64,000 nt of DNA from NCBI RefSeq assembly GCF_001468225.1, contig NZ_LNRU01000004.1, positions 248,001-312,000 of the forward strand, written 5' to 3'. Both the position numbers and the translations under genes were made by a program. Of the stretch, positions 24,915 to 33,786 are shown in pieces; within the stretch, counting starts at the first letter, position 1; each line of letters begins with the position of its first letter. Source of the stretch: Sphingopyxis sp. H053. Lineage in GTDB: Bacteria > Pseudomonadota > Alphaproteobacteria > Sphingomonadales > Sphingomonadaceae. Below the pieces are notes generated by a model. That model was not told the origin of the DNA, did not search any database, and was given only the letters and a program-made list of their open reading frames with translations.

Positions 24915-26576
24915 ATGACCCATGGTTCGCGTTTCGCCCGTCTGCTTTTTGCCGCGCTGATCGGTGCTGCCGCGACCGTCGGGTCTGCGCAGGCGAAGGA
25001 TCGGCGGCCAAACCTGCTCGTCATCGTCGCCGACGATCTCGGCTATTCGGACCTCGGCGCGTTCGGGGGCGAGATCCGCACCCCGAACCTCGACAAGCTC
25101 GCGCTCAACGGCATCCGCCTCGCAGGCTTCCACACCGCGCCGACCTGTTCGCCGACGCGTTCGATGCTGCTGTCGGGCACCGACAATCACCGCGCCGGGC
25201 TCGGCACGATGGCCGAGATGATCCGCCCGAACCAGCAGGGCAAGTCGGGCTATGAGGGCTATTTGCGCAGCGATGTTGCGACGCTCGCCGAGCGGTTGGG
25301 CGCGAGAGGCTATCGCACCTTGCTGTCGGGCAAATGGCACCTGGGTTTGACCCCCGAACAGGACCCGCACGCGCGCGGGTTCGAGCGCAGCTTTGCCTTG
25401 CTCCAGGGCGGGCATAATCATTTCGGTACCGACGCCGATCCCGAAAAGGGCGGGCGGGCAACCTATACCGAACAGGGGAAGCGGCTGACGCAGCTCCCCG
25501 CCGATTTCTATTCGAGCGACACGTTCGCGACGCGGCTGATCGAATTCCTCGGCGAAGAGCCGGCCAGCGGAAAGCCCGCGCGGCCCTTTTTCGGCTATCT
25601 CGCTTTCACCGCGCCGCACTGGCCGCTGCAGGCGCCGGCCGAGGACATTGCGCGTTACAAGGGGCGCTATGACGAAGGGTTCGACGTGCTGCGCGAACGG
25701 CGGCTGGCGCGGCAGCGCGAACTGGGCATCCTTGGCCCCGATGTCGCGGCGCACACGCCGCGCAACCGCGACGGGAGCTGGGATTCGCTGACCGCCGACC
25801 AGCAACGGCTCGCCGCGCGCAACATGGAAATCTATGCCGCGATGGTCGATCGGCTCGACCAGAATGTCGGCCGCGTGATCGAAACGCTGCGCGCTTCGGG
25901 CGAGCTCGACAACACGGTGGTCGTCTTCCTGGCCGACAATGGCGCCGAGGCGCTCGATGTCGAGACGACGGGCGCGCAGATGCTCGCCGCGCCGCTGAAG
26001 GGCGCCGACAATGGCTTCGCCAATCGCGGCACGGCGTCGTCGTACCTGACCTATGGTGCGGGCTGGGCGCAGGCGGCGACCGCGCCGTCGTGGCTGACCA
26101 AGGGCTATCAAAGCGAGGGCGGCACGCGCGCGGTCGCCTTCATCAGCGGCGCGGGTATCGTGGCGCGCAAGGGCGCCGAAACGCAATATCTGTCGGTCGC
26201 CGATATCGCGCCGACGCTGCTTGACCTTGCGGGCGCCGATGCCAAGGCGACGCGTGTCGCGGGGCGCAAGGTCGTGCCGATCACCGGCCGCTCGTGGGCC
26301 GCCTGGCTGAAAAACGCCAATGCGCGCGTTTATGGCGCCGACGATGGCGTGGGGTCCGAGCTGTTCGGCTCGCGCGCCTATCGCCGCGGCGACTGGAAGC
26401 TTACCGATATTGGTGACGGTATCTGGCGATTGTTCGACATCGCGCGCGATCCCGGCGAGACGCGCGACCTGTCACTTGCCCATCCCGACCATAAGGCCGA
26501 GCTTGCGGCGGCTTGGGATCGCTATGCGCAGGATGTCGGCGTGATCCTGCCCGACGCCATTCCCTATCGGCCGTAG
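24915..26576 (+). CDS. Arylsulfatase, exported
   Basis: A 553-residue type I sulfatase. The signal peptide ends at about residue 27 (GSAQA). Metal ligands Asp40 and Asp41 sit in VIVADDLGYSDLG, and the sulfatase motif CSPTR (78-82) followed by SMLLSG provides the cysteine converted to formylglycine. GKWHLG and the late VVFLADNGAE metal site are also present. It hydrolyses aryl or similar sulfate esters in the periplasm, releasing sulfate. Maturation needs a formylglycine-generating enzyme or anSME, neither of which is in the window. ATG 24915 is the start that gives a clean signal peptide; the longer frame runs into the dioxygenase gene. Confidence 0.93.
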   Translation: MTHGSRFARLLFAALIGAAATVGSAQAKDRRPNLLVIVADDLGYSDLGAFGGEIRTPNLDKLALNGIRLAGFHTAPTCSPTRSMLLSGTDNHRAGLGTMAEMIRPNQQGKSGYEGYLRSDVATLAERLGARGYRTLLSGKWHLGLTPEQDPHARGFERSFALLQGGHNHFGTDADPEKGGRATYTEQGKRLTQLPADFYSSDTFATRLIEFLGEEPASGKPARPFFGYLAFTAPHWPLQAPAEDIARYKGRYDEGFDVLRERRLARQRELGILGPDVAAHTPRNRDGSWDSLTADQQRLAARNMEIYAAMVDRLDQNVGRVIETLRASGELDNTVVVFLADNGAEALDVETTGAQMLAAPLKGADNGFANRGTASSYLTYGAGWAQAATAPSWLTKGYQSEGGTRAVAFISGAGIVARKGAETQYLSVADIAPTLLDLAGADAKATRVAGRKVVPITGRSWAAWLKNANARVYGADDGVGSELFGSRAYRRGDWKLTDIGDGIWRLFDIARDPGETRDLSLAHPDHKAELAAAWDRYAQDVGVILPDAIPYRP

Positions 26577-26677
26577 GTCGCGCAATTCATGCGGCTCGGC
26601 GCGTTGGGGCTTGTCAATCATATCAGTTGAGTTACTTTCGGTGTTCCGGGACGTATTCCGAATCGAAAGGACTGCTC

Positions 26678-27571
26678 ATGGCCACGCAGCTGAACACCCC
26701 CGACCTGTTCGAGGCCGCGCGATCGCTCGGCGTATCGATTTCGCCGTCGACCCCGACGATCGGGGCGGAGATCGGCGGGCTCGATCTCGACCGACCGCTC
26801 TCTTCCGAGGAGGCCGATTTGCTGCGCGCCGCGTGGCTGCGCTTCAAGGTCGTGTTCTTCCGCGATCAGGACATCAGCCACGAAAGCCATGTCCGGCTGG
26901 GCGAATTGTTCGGCGATCTCGAAAGTCATCCGGTGATCCCCTCGGTCGAGGGCTATCCCGAAATCCTCAAGATCGAAGGCGTCGAGGGCGTCCAGCTCAC
27001 CGCCGAGACGCTGGCGCCGTTCCAGGCGTATAACAAATGGCACACCGACGTGACCTTCCGCGAGCGGCCGTCGATCGCATCGATCCTGCGCGCGCGGCAT
27101 CTGCCCCCGCTCGGCGGCGACACGATGTGGGCCGACACCGTCGCCGCCTATGCCGGGCTGCCGCAGCCGGTGAAGGACCGCATCGAGGGGCTCGAAGCCG
27201 AGCATGACATCGTGCGCAGCTTCGGCGGCCGCGTGACCGAGGAAAAGCGTGCGCAGCTCGCGCGCGATTTCCCGCCGGTGTGTCACCCGGTCGTGCGCTC
27301 GCACCCCGAAACGGGCGAGAAGATCCTCTACGTCAATTACACCTTTACCAGCCGCATTATCGGGGTGAGCGAGGAGGAAAGCGACAGCCTGCTCCGCCTG
27401 CTGTTCGACCGGATCAAGGTCCCTGAATATCAGGTGCGCTTCCGCTGGACCCCGAACGCGATCGGCATCTGGGACAATCGCTCGACCCAGCATTATGCGG
27501 TCGGCGATTACTGGCCCGAGTATCGCGCGCTCGAACGTGTGACGGTGTCGGGCGACGTGGTAACGCGATGA
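26678..27571 (+). CDS. TauD-family Fe(II)/2-oxoglutarate dioxygenase
   Basis: A 297-residue second dioxygenase, clearly related to the one at 23831 but from a different branch. Ligands are His122 and Asp124 (KWHTDVTF) and His272 (STQHYAV), with an arginine at EYRALER. AAAGGA ends six bases before ATG 26678. Its last codons overlap the flavoprotein start (ATGA). With AtsK-like and arylsulfatase neighbours, a role in opening another sulfonate or sulfate ester is likely. The substrate cannot be named from sequence. Confidence 0.88.
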   Translation: MATQLNTPDLFEAARSLGVSISPSTPTIGAEIGGLDLDRPLSSEEADLLRAAWLRFKVVFFRDQDISHESHVRLGELFGDLESHPVIPSVEGYPEILKIEGVEGVQLTAETLAPFQAYNKWHTDVTFRERPSIASILRARHLPPLGGDTMWADTVAAYAGLPQPVKDRIEGLEAEHDIVRSFGGRVTEEKRAQLARDFPPVCHPVVRSHPETGEKILYVNYTFTSRIIGVSEEESDSLLRLLFDRIKVPEYQVRFRWTPNAIGIWDNRSTQHYAVGDYWPEYRALERVTVSGDVVTR

Positions 27572-28971
27572 GGATGATCGAAGCGCAGCTTCATTCGCCG
27601 CGCCCGCGTTTTCGCACCGCGACGCGCGTCGCGATCGTCGGTGCTGGGTTTTCCGGGACCTTGCTCGCGATCAACCTGCTCGAACAGCCCGATGTCGAGG
27701 TGCTGCTGATCGAGCGCGACCGGCACCGGATGGGCGCGGGCGTTGCGTATAGCAGCACCGAAACCTCGCACCTGCTCAACGTCCGCGCGGGCAATATGAG
27801 TGCCTTTGCCGACCGGCCCGATCATTTCTGCGAGTGGCTGGCGGCGCGCGGGCTCGGCTGCGAGGCGGCGTTCGTCACGCGCGCGACCTACGGCCGCTAT
27901 CTGCGCGAGACGCTGCGCGCGGCGATGGAGAAATATGGCCGGCGGCTGAAGCTCGTCGACGACGAAGTGCTCGATATCGAGGAGAAGCGCGGGCAGGTCA
28001 CGCTCGGGCTCGTCAACGGCGGGCTGATCGAGGCCGACCGCGCGGTGCTCGCGATCGGCAACCTGCCGCCGCACGATCCACCCGCGATCGAGGGCGCGCA
28101 TCTGCCGTCGCATCGCTATATCGGCGATCCGTGGGCGAGTGCCTTCGAGGAGGGGATGGACAAGCAGGCGCCGGTGCTTGTCGTTGGCACCGGGCTGACC
28201 GCGGTCGACGTAATCCTGCGCCTCGTTTCACACGGCCATGAAGGGCCGATCACCGCGCTCTCGCGCCGCGGGCTGCGCCCGCATCGCCATATCGATGGCC
28301 TGCCGCGTCCCAAGCCCGTCCTTGCCAAACCCGCCCCCGACCTCTCCGAACTGGTGCGCTGGGCGCGGGGCGAAGCGAGAGAGCGTGACTGGCGGCTGGT
28401 CGTCGATTCGATCCGGCCGATCACGCAGATGATGTGGTCGGCCGCCGACGCCGGCAAGCGCGCGCGCTTCCTGCGTCATTTGCGCCCCTTTTGGGACGTC
28501 CATCGCCACCGGCTCGCGCCCGAGGTCGCCGACCGCATCGACGCGCTGATCGCGTCGGGGCAGCTCCATTTCCGCGCGGGCAAGATCGCGCATGTCGCGG
28601 TCGAACCCGATGCGCTCGCCGTCGCGTGGCTGCCGCGCGGCGAAGCCGAGCTGGTGACGACGCGCGCGGCGCGGATGGTCAATTGTACCGGCCCGCAGGG
28701 CGATCTGCTGCGCTCGTCGGACCCGCTGGTGAAACGCCTGCTCGGTGCGCGGCGTATCCGCCCCGATGCGCTCCGCCTCGGGCTCGATATCGACCGCGAC
28801 GGGCATATCGTCGATGCGTCGGGCCGTTCGTCGGAGCATATCCTCGCGATCGGCCCGATGACGCGCGGCGACCTGTGGGAAGTCGTCGCGGTCCCCGATA
28901 TCCGGGGCCAGGTGAGCGCGCTCGCGCGCCGCCTCGTCAACGCGCACTGGACGGGCGGCGAGGGGCTTTAG
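27568..28971 (+). CDS. FAD/NAD(P)-binding protein (HpyO-like)
   Basis: A 467-residue flavoprotein with the FAD Rossmann motif VAIVGAGFSGTLLA (22-35), the family's GVAYSST and HLLNVRAGNMSAF runs, a second dinucleotide motif VLVVGTGLTAVDVIL near 205 and the closing IGPMTRG.LWE. It belongs to the NAD_binding_9 group, whose members are often found with sulfatases and TauD enzymes but are poorly characterised. It is translated together with the second dioxygenase and ends the operon. It may act on the aldehyde or other product freed from sulfate esters (inference). Confidence 0.85.
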   Translation: MRMIEAQLHSPRPRFRTATRVAIVGAGFSGTLLAINLLEQPDVEVLLIERDRHRMGAGVAYSSTETSHLLNVRAGNMSAFADRPDHFCEWLAARGLGCEAAFVTRATYGRYLRETLRAAMEKYGRRLKLVDDEVLDIEEKRGQVTLGLVNGGLIEADRAVLAIGNLPPHDPPAIEGAHLPSHRYIGDPWASAFEEGMDKQAPVLVVGTGLTAVDVILRLVSHGHEGPITALSRRGLRPHRHIDGLPRPKPVLAKPAPDLSELVRWARGEARERDWRLVVDSIRPITQMMWSAADAGKRARFLRHLRPFWDVHRHRLAPEVADRIDALIASGQLHFRAGKIAHVAVEPDALAVAWLPRGEAELVTTRAARMVNCTGPQGDLLRSSDPLVKRLLGARRIRPDALRLGLDIDRDGHIVDASGRSSEHILAIGPMTRGDLWEVVAVPDIRGQVSALARRLVNAHWTGGEGL

Positions 28972-29173
28972 GCTCCTCACCCCCCAAAAAACTCTCCCCT
29001 TGCATCCATTGGCGCGCGTCGTGCCGTCCAGTCCATGATCGGCCCCCGCGCCGGTCCGGGCGGCGGCGTCGCGCGGTGGTCGATATGTGCTCCCCGGTGC
29101 AGATCATCTCCGCCTTGCCGGAGGCCGCCGCCTGTGGTTTCACCATGTCGACGCGGCATGAAGGAGAGTGATA

Positions 29174-29782
29174 ATGGGTTTTCTGATTGCCGCAGCGGCC
29201 GCTGCCGCCACGGTTTCCGCCCCGGCCGCGGTGCCCCCCGCCGTCACGACGATCACGGTGCCGGCCGGGGAATCGCTCAGCGCCGAAGATGTCGCCGCCT
29301 ATATCAGCCCGCGGGAAGTGGCCTCCTATGTGCCGGCGCCCGCGCCGACCACCGAGCTGGTCGCGGTCAGCGACGGTTTCTTCAGCTTGCTCGAAAATAT
29401 CACGATGGTCGCGCTGTTCGTCGTCGGCTTTTTCCTGCTCGCACGGCTGCTTCACGCCTGGATGTTGCATCGCTCGATCCGCCGCGCGCTCGAGGCCAAG
29501 TCGGATGCGGTGAGTCCGCTGATCGACAAGCTTAACAAGCCGTATGAGCATCTCGGCGGACAGGGCGACAAGGAAACGGCCGGTGGAGGCGACGACCGCA
29601 ATGCGCTGGTGCTGCTTGCAATTGGCCTCGCGATGGCGGGCTTCGGGCTGATCCAGGGCAATGAGCAGCTGATCCGCATTTCGTCGGGCGCCGCGCTCTT
29701 CCCCGCCTTTGTCGGTATCGCACTCCTCGTTCGCCGCCGCCTCGCGCGCGCCGCGGCTGCCGAGGAGCGCGCCGCTGCGTGA
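29174..29782 (+). CDS. Two-helix membrane protein ahead of a sigma factor gene
   Basis: A 202-residue protein. It has an alanine-rich hydrophobic start that could be a signal peptide, a proline-rich periplasmic stretch to about 70, one helix (about 75-95), a basic cytoplasmic linker and a second hydrophobic pair near 140-185 ending in an RRR cluster. The pattern recalls DUF6249-type proteins that accompany ECF sigma factors, but I am unsure of that. AAGGAGAG precedes ATG 29174; GTG 29168 is also possible. The sigma factor gene overlaps its end. Confidence 0.7.
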   Translation: MGFLIAAAAAAATVSAPAAVPPAVTTITVPAGESLSAEDVAAYISPREVASYVPAPAPTTELVAVSDGFFSLLENITMVALFVVGFFLLARLLHAWMLHRSIRRALEAKSDAVSPLIDKLNKPYEHLGGQGDKETAGGGDDRNALVLLAIGLAMAGFGLIQGNEQLIRISSGAALFPAFVGIALLVRRRLARAAAAEERAAA

Positions 29783-30314
29783 TGAGGCAAGCGCCAAAGA
29801 AGATTGGGCCCTCAACCAGCGTGTCGCCGGGGGAGATCGCGCCGCTTTCCAGCTCCTCGTGCTGCGGCACGAGGGGCGGTTGCGCGCCTTCCTGTCGCGT
29901 GCCGCCGGATGCGACGCCGACGATCTGGCGCAGGAAGCTTTCGTACGTGCGTGGCAGCGCGCGGGCGAATATCGGGGGCAGGGGAGTTATGCGGCGTGGG
30001 TCATGGGGATCGGCTGGCGGCTGTTCCTCGACCAGCGGCGCACCGCGCGGCGGCGCGAGGGACTGGCAGCGGGGGAGGAGGCTGCGGCATCGATCGACCC
30101 ACGCCCGGCAAGTGACGCCGCGATCGACGCCGACCGCTTGCTCGGCGCCTTGTCGCCGCAGGAGCGCGCCGCGCTCACCTTATGCTTCGGCCATGGCTGG
30201 TCGCATGGCGAGGCGGCCGCGATCATGGGCTTGCCGTTGGGCACGCTCAAATCGCTCGTCTTGCGCGGGCGGGCAAAGGCGCAGAAGATGATCGGCGAAG
30301 GAGCGGACGCATGA
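29709..30314 (+). CDS. ECF-type RNA polymerase sigma factor
   Basis: An ECF sigma factor: region 2 (AFQLLVLRHEGRLRAFLSR, DADDLAQEAFVRAW) and region 4 (LGALSPQERAALTLCF, SHGEAAAIMGLPLGTLKSLVLRGRAKA). The start is unclear. TTG 29709 gives 201 residues and overlaps the upstream gene by 74 bases. The only other candidate before region 2 is CTG 29775, six bases inside the upstream gene's end. The stop overlaps the next gene's ATG by four bases. The promoter it serves cannot be read here. Confidence 0.88.
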   Translation: MSVSHSSFAAASRAPRLPRSAPLRDEASAKEDWALNQRVAGGDRAAFQLLVLRHEGRLRAFLSRAAGCDADDLAQEAFVRAWQRAGEYRGQGSYAAWVMGIGWRLFLDQRRTARRREGLAAGEEAAASIDPRPASDAAIDADRLLGALSPQERAALTLCFGHGWSHGEAAAIMGLPLGTLKSLVLRGRAKAQKMIGEGADA

Positions 30315-30634
30315 CGGCGCCGGATGATCAGAACATCGACGCGATGCTGGCTGCGATGCTGGCGCCGCCCGCGCGGCCGGGCGATCGCGGCTTTGCGGCC
30401 GGAGTCGAGCGCGCGATCGATGCGCAGGCGGCCTATGCGCGCGCGCGGTCGCGTTTCTGGCGCAGCTTCGCGTTCGAGGCGCTCGCTGTCGGCGCGCTGC
30501 TCGCGGCGCTGTGGCTGCTGTCGTCGGCGCCTTTGCTCGCGCCGCTCGCCGGGGCGGGGCATTGGGGGCTCGCGCCGCCGCTGCTGTTCATCCTGCTGCT
30601 CTGGTTCGGGACGCAGCGCTGGCGGCAGGCTTAG
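30311..30634 (+). CDS. Small membrane protein, candidate anti-sigma factor
   Basis: A 107-residue protein with a cytoplasmic N-terminal half (residues 1-55) and two hydrophobic segments (about 57-75 and 84-100). It is translated together with the ECF sigma factor (ATGA overlap), and position and topology suggest an anti-sigma factor. It lacks a recognisable zinc-binding HxxxCxxC motif. It ends against the convergent gene at 30631 with a four-base overlap. Confidence 0.65.
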   Translation: MTAPDDQNIDAMLAAMLAPPARPGDRGFAAGVERAIDAQAAYARARSRFWRSFAFEALAVGALLAALWLLSSAPLLAPLAGAGHWGLAPPLLFILLLWFGTQRWRQA

Positions 30635-31356
30635 CTGGTGGGTACGTCCTCGCCGTCGATGCCCTGATATTTGAGCTGGAGGTAACGTTCGCGCGTCGCG
30701 AGCTTGTCGAGTTCGCCCGCCGCGAGGCTGCGCGCGGCGTTGCCGATCTCGCTTTCGAGCATCTTCAGGCCGCCGACGAGCGTTTCGTCGGGGGTGCGGC
30801 CGGCGTGCGCTTCGGTGCGCAGCCCCGCGGGGATGCGCTGATAACCCGCGACGAGTTCGGGCAGATCCTCGCCGACGAGCTTGCGGATGTTCGCCGCAGC
30901 GGGGCTCGATACGTCGAGCGTCTGTAGCTGCGGCGCGAGCAGGTCGAGCTGGACGCCGATGCCGTCGACGAGCTGGCGCGCCGGGGCGGGGAGTGCGGGC
31001 CGCTGCGCTTCGAGCCAGATTTCGGTGCGGCCGGCGAGCTGTTTCAAGTCGGCCTTGGGCAGATCGGCCTGGCGTGGTTCGGGGAAGGGCGAGCGGCCGA
31101 ACAGCACCGCGACCCCGATGAGCAGGATGAACAAGGCGAGCAGCCCGGTGAAACCGAGCGGCTGGATCAGTGCGCCGAACACCGCGGCGCCGATCAGCAC
31201 GATACCGCCCGCGATCAATACGCGGCCGAGCTTCTTGTAGAGATGCTGGCGGCGCAGCGCGACGCTCTTGGTGCCGATCGGGCGGCGGCGCTCGCGCGAC
31301 CGTTCGATCGCGGAGGCGGCCGTAACCCGAATCTTGTCGACTTCGCTCATTGTCAT
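30631..31356 (-). CDS. XpaC-like membrane protein, partner of TelA
   Basis: A 241-residue protein with a basic N-terminus, a hydrophobic pair at about 46-90 and a soluble helical C-terminal half. In many bacteria an XpaC-type gene sits beside telA, and the topology fits, but the sequence match is not strong enough for me to be certain. It starts eight bases after the TelA stop on the same strand. Confidence 0.6.
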   Translation of the reverse strand: MTMSEVDKIRVTAASAIERSRERRRPIGTKSVALRRQHLYKKLGRVLIAGGIVLIGAAVFGALIQPLGFTGLLALFILLIGVAVLFGRSPFPEPRQADLPKADLKQLAGRTEIWLEAQRPALPAPARQLVDGIGVQLDLLAPQLQTLDVSSPAAANIRKLVGEDLPELVAGYQRIPAGLRTEAHAGRTPDETLVGGLKMLESEIGNAARSLAAGELDKLATRERYLQLKYQGIDGEDVPTS

Positions 31357-31364
31357 GATGTGCC

Positions 31365-32576
31365 TTAGCCTTCGAGCGACGCGAGCGGGCTGTCGGCACC
31401 GCCGACGCTCGCCTGCGCCTGGCTCGCACCCTCGGCGCGCGCGATATAGCCTTTCGACTTGGCGACCTCGCCCTCGAGCGTCGTCACTGTCGTTTTCATG
31501 CTGTGGAGCGCCTTCAGCTTGAAGGTGTCGATCGCGTCCATCGTGTCATAGATATTCTGGAACGCGCGCTGCAGCGTCTCCATCGGGATCGTGCTCGACG
31601 CTGCCTGCTCGTGGATGCGCGCGGTGTTGTCCTTCAGCATCTTCGACGTGCCGTCGATGATGTTCGCGGTCGTGGTATTGAGCGCGGTGATCTGTTCGAG
31701 CACCAGCTTCTGGTTCGTCATCGCCTGTGCGACGGTGATCGCGGTTTTCAGTGCGCCGACGGTAGTGGTCGAGGCGCGGTCGACGCCCTTCACCAGTTCG
31801 ACATTATTCTTTTTGACGAGATCGAGCGCGAGATAGCCCTGCACCGTCACCGCCATCTGGGTGAGCAGGTCCTGCGTGCGCTGGCGTGCATAGAAGAGTG
31901 CGTTCTCGCGCAGCACCTTCGCTTTGGCGGGGTCGATGCCGTCGAGCTCGGTCGCCTTCGCCTCGAGCTTGGCATCGAGCGTGCCCGCGATGTGGACCAT
32001 CTGCTCAAGCTTGCCCATCGCTTCCCACAGCTTACGGCGCTCGACGTCGATGGCGGCATTGTCCATCAACAGTTCGTCTTTGCCGTTCGACAGCGCGGTG
32101 AGCACGCCCGAGATATGCGTCTGCGCGCTGCGGTACTGCGCAAAATAATTGCCCACCTTGTTGCCGAGAATCTTGTCGAAAAAGCCGCGCTTCGTCAACA
32201 GCTTGCCGTTCGCCGACGGGTCGAGCCGTTCGACGGTGTTGCGAAGCTCGATCAGGTTCATGCCGATATCGGTGTCGCGGTCCATCGCCTTGATCGGGCG
32301 GTCGAGGAAACGGTTCGACTGGTTTGCCGCCTCGAGCATTTCCTTGCGGCCCATGTTGGTGATCTGGTCGACCTTCTGCCCGAACGCGGGCGAGTTGACG
32401 TCCTGCGCGACGAGGTCGTCGATAAAGCCATCGACGCGTTCCTCGAGCTTCGATTTCTGTTCGGTCGACAGCGGGACCAGGCCGGCGGCCTTTTCGGGGG
32501 AAACTGCGGGCACGGGATCGGGCGGGGTCAGCTTCAACTCGTCGGTCGCGGTTGCCGTCGCGGTCAGTTCGCTCAT
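31365..32576 (-). CDS. Toxic anion resistance protein, TelA/KlaA family
   Basis: A 403-residue helical cytoplasmic protein with family runs KVDQITNMGRKEM, LLGNKVGNYFAQYRS-like, LLMDNAAIDVERRKLWE, and VQGYLALDLVKKNNVELVKGVDRA. TelA proteins are linked to tellurite tolerance and to cell-envelope stress, with no firm mechanism. ATG 32576 has GGAAG upstream; a longer frame to 32615 adds an implausible leader. It is the first gene of a two-gene unit with the XpaC-like protein. Confidence 0.9.
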   Translation of the reverse strand: MSELTATATATDELKLTPPDPVPAVSPEKAAGLVPLSTEQKSKLEERVDGFIDDLVAQDVNSPAFGQKVDQITNMGRKEMLEAANQSNRFLDRPIKAMDRDTDIGMNLIELRNTVERLDPSANGKLLTKRGFFDKILGNKVGNYFAQYRSAQTHISGVLTALSNGKDELLMDNAAIDVERRKLWEAMGKLEQMVHIAGTLDAKLEAKATELDGIDPAKAKVLRENALFYARQRTQDLLTQMAVTVQGYLALDLVKKNNVELVKGVDRASTTTVGALKTAITVAQAMTNQKLVLEQITALNTTTANIIDGTSKMLKDNTARIHEQAASSTIPMETLQRAFQNIYDTMDAIDTFKLKALHSMKTTVTTLEGEVAKSKGYIARAEGASQAQASVGGADSPLASLEG

Positions 32577-32640
32577 TCGTCTTCCTTCCAGCCACCCAAT
32601 AGAAAATCTGGCCAATGCCTATATGGCATGCGTATCTGTG

Positions 32641-33609
32641 TTATTCAAGCACCACACCCTGCCGCGACCGCAGCACCGGCGCGATCCATGCGGACAGGAT
32701 CAGTTGCGCCATATGATAGACGAGGATCGGAACGAGCACCATGCCGGCGATGGCGGGCGGGAAAAGCGTCGCGGCGAGCGGCGCGCCAACCGCGATGCTC
32801 TTTTGCGCGCCCGAAAAGAGCAGGGTGATGCGGTCGGGCCGTGCAAGCTTCAGCAGTCCGCCGAGTGCCCACGCGCCGCCGAACGAGAGCGCGAGCAGCG
32901 CCGCGACCGCTGCGAACACGATGGCGATCTCGCGCCCGTCGAGCAGGCTCCAGATCCCCGCGACGACCGCGGCCGAGAAAGCGACATAGACCGCGATCGC
33001 GATCGCGGTGCGGTCCATGAAGGTCGCGAGGCCGCGATGCGCGAGGACCCACGGTCGCAGCCAGCGCTGGACAAGCTGTCCTGCGACGAAGGGGATTAGC
33101 AGGATCGAGACGATGCGGAGCACGGCTTGCCCATGGATCTCGCCCTCGCTTCCCGCGAGCAGCGCGAAGAGCAAAGGCGAGAGCGCGACCCCGCTGAGGT
33201 TGAGCAGCGCCGCCGCGACGACACTCGCCGCGACATTGCCGCCGGCAAGGCTGCTCGCCGCGGTCGCCGACTGGACGGTCGAGGGCAGGATGCCGAGGAA
33301 GAGGAAACCGAGCGCAAGCGTCGCGGGGAGCAGCGGCGCGGTCGCCGCCTGCGCCGCGAGGCCGAGCAGCGCCATGAAGCCGAAGCAGAAGGCGAGCGCG
33401 CTCCCCTGCAGCTTCCAGTTGCGGATGCCGTGGAGAACCTCTTCGCGCGGCAAGCGCACGCCGTTGAGGAAGAAGAGGAAGATGATCGCCGCGGTCGACA
33501 GCCCTCCCGCGATCGGCACCGCGGCGCCGCGCACCGGAAGCAGGCTCGCGAGCAGGATCGTCGCGAACAGCACGGGGACGAAGCGGTCGGGGAAGATGCG
33601 GGACAGCAT
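32641..33609 (-). CDS. Bile acid:sodium symporter-family transporter (SBF-like)
   Basis: A 322-residue membrane protein with about ten helices. It has the SBF-like family's FFLNGVRLPREEVLHG segment, the helix-break motif LPSTVQSATAASSLAGGN and the second crossover near SGAQKSIAVGAPLAA. It is a secondary transporter, probably sodium-coupled, for an organic anion that I cannot name. ATG 33609 begins MLSRIFPDRF. Longer frames run into the inverted repeat at 33661-33738 and are rejected. Confidence 0.9.
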   Translation of the reverse strand: MLSRIFPDRFVPVLFATILLASLLPVRGAAVPIAGGLSTAAIIFLFFLNGVRLPREEVLHGIRNWKLQGSALAFCFGFMALLGLAAQAATAPLLPATLALGFLFLGILPSTVQSATAASSLAGGNVAASVVAAALLNLSGVALSPLLFALLAGSEGEIHGQAVLRIVSILLIPFVAGQLVQRWLRPWVLAHRGLATFMDRTAIAIAVYVAFSAAVVAGIWSLLDGREIAIVFAAVAALLALSFGGAWALGGLLKLARPDRITLLFSGAQKSIAVGAPLAATLFPPAIAGMVLVPILVYHMAQLILSAWIAPVLRSRQGVVLE

Positions 33610-33660
33610 TGGTGTGAGCGATGGCGGGAGGAGGAGGGAATGGCAAGCTTGAGATGATTT

Positions 33661-33738
33661 CGTCGCCCCTGCGAAGGCAGGGGCCGCTATCGGTGTTGCG
33701 CAAGGCTGCCAGCGGCCCCTGCCTTCGCAGGGGCGACG
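33661..33738. repeat. Perfect 28-bp inverted repeat (REP-like palindrome)
   Basis: CGTCGCCCCTGCGAAGGCAG (continuing GGGCCGCT) at 33661-33688 is matched exactly by its complement at 33711-33738, with a 22-base spacer. It lies in the divergent gap between the SBF-like and MTAN-like genes. The same family recurs at 61517-61607. Confidence 0.9.
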
Positions 33739-33786
33739 GTTAACATTCGAACTAGCCATGGTCCGCCGCCCGGCTACATACGTGCC

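Noticed and set aside
28972..29173. Extension of a plus-strand ORF through the gap after the flavoprotein
   Set aside because: The frame is a shadow of the flavoprotein gene running on. The gap holds no supportable gene.
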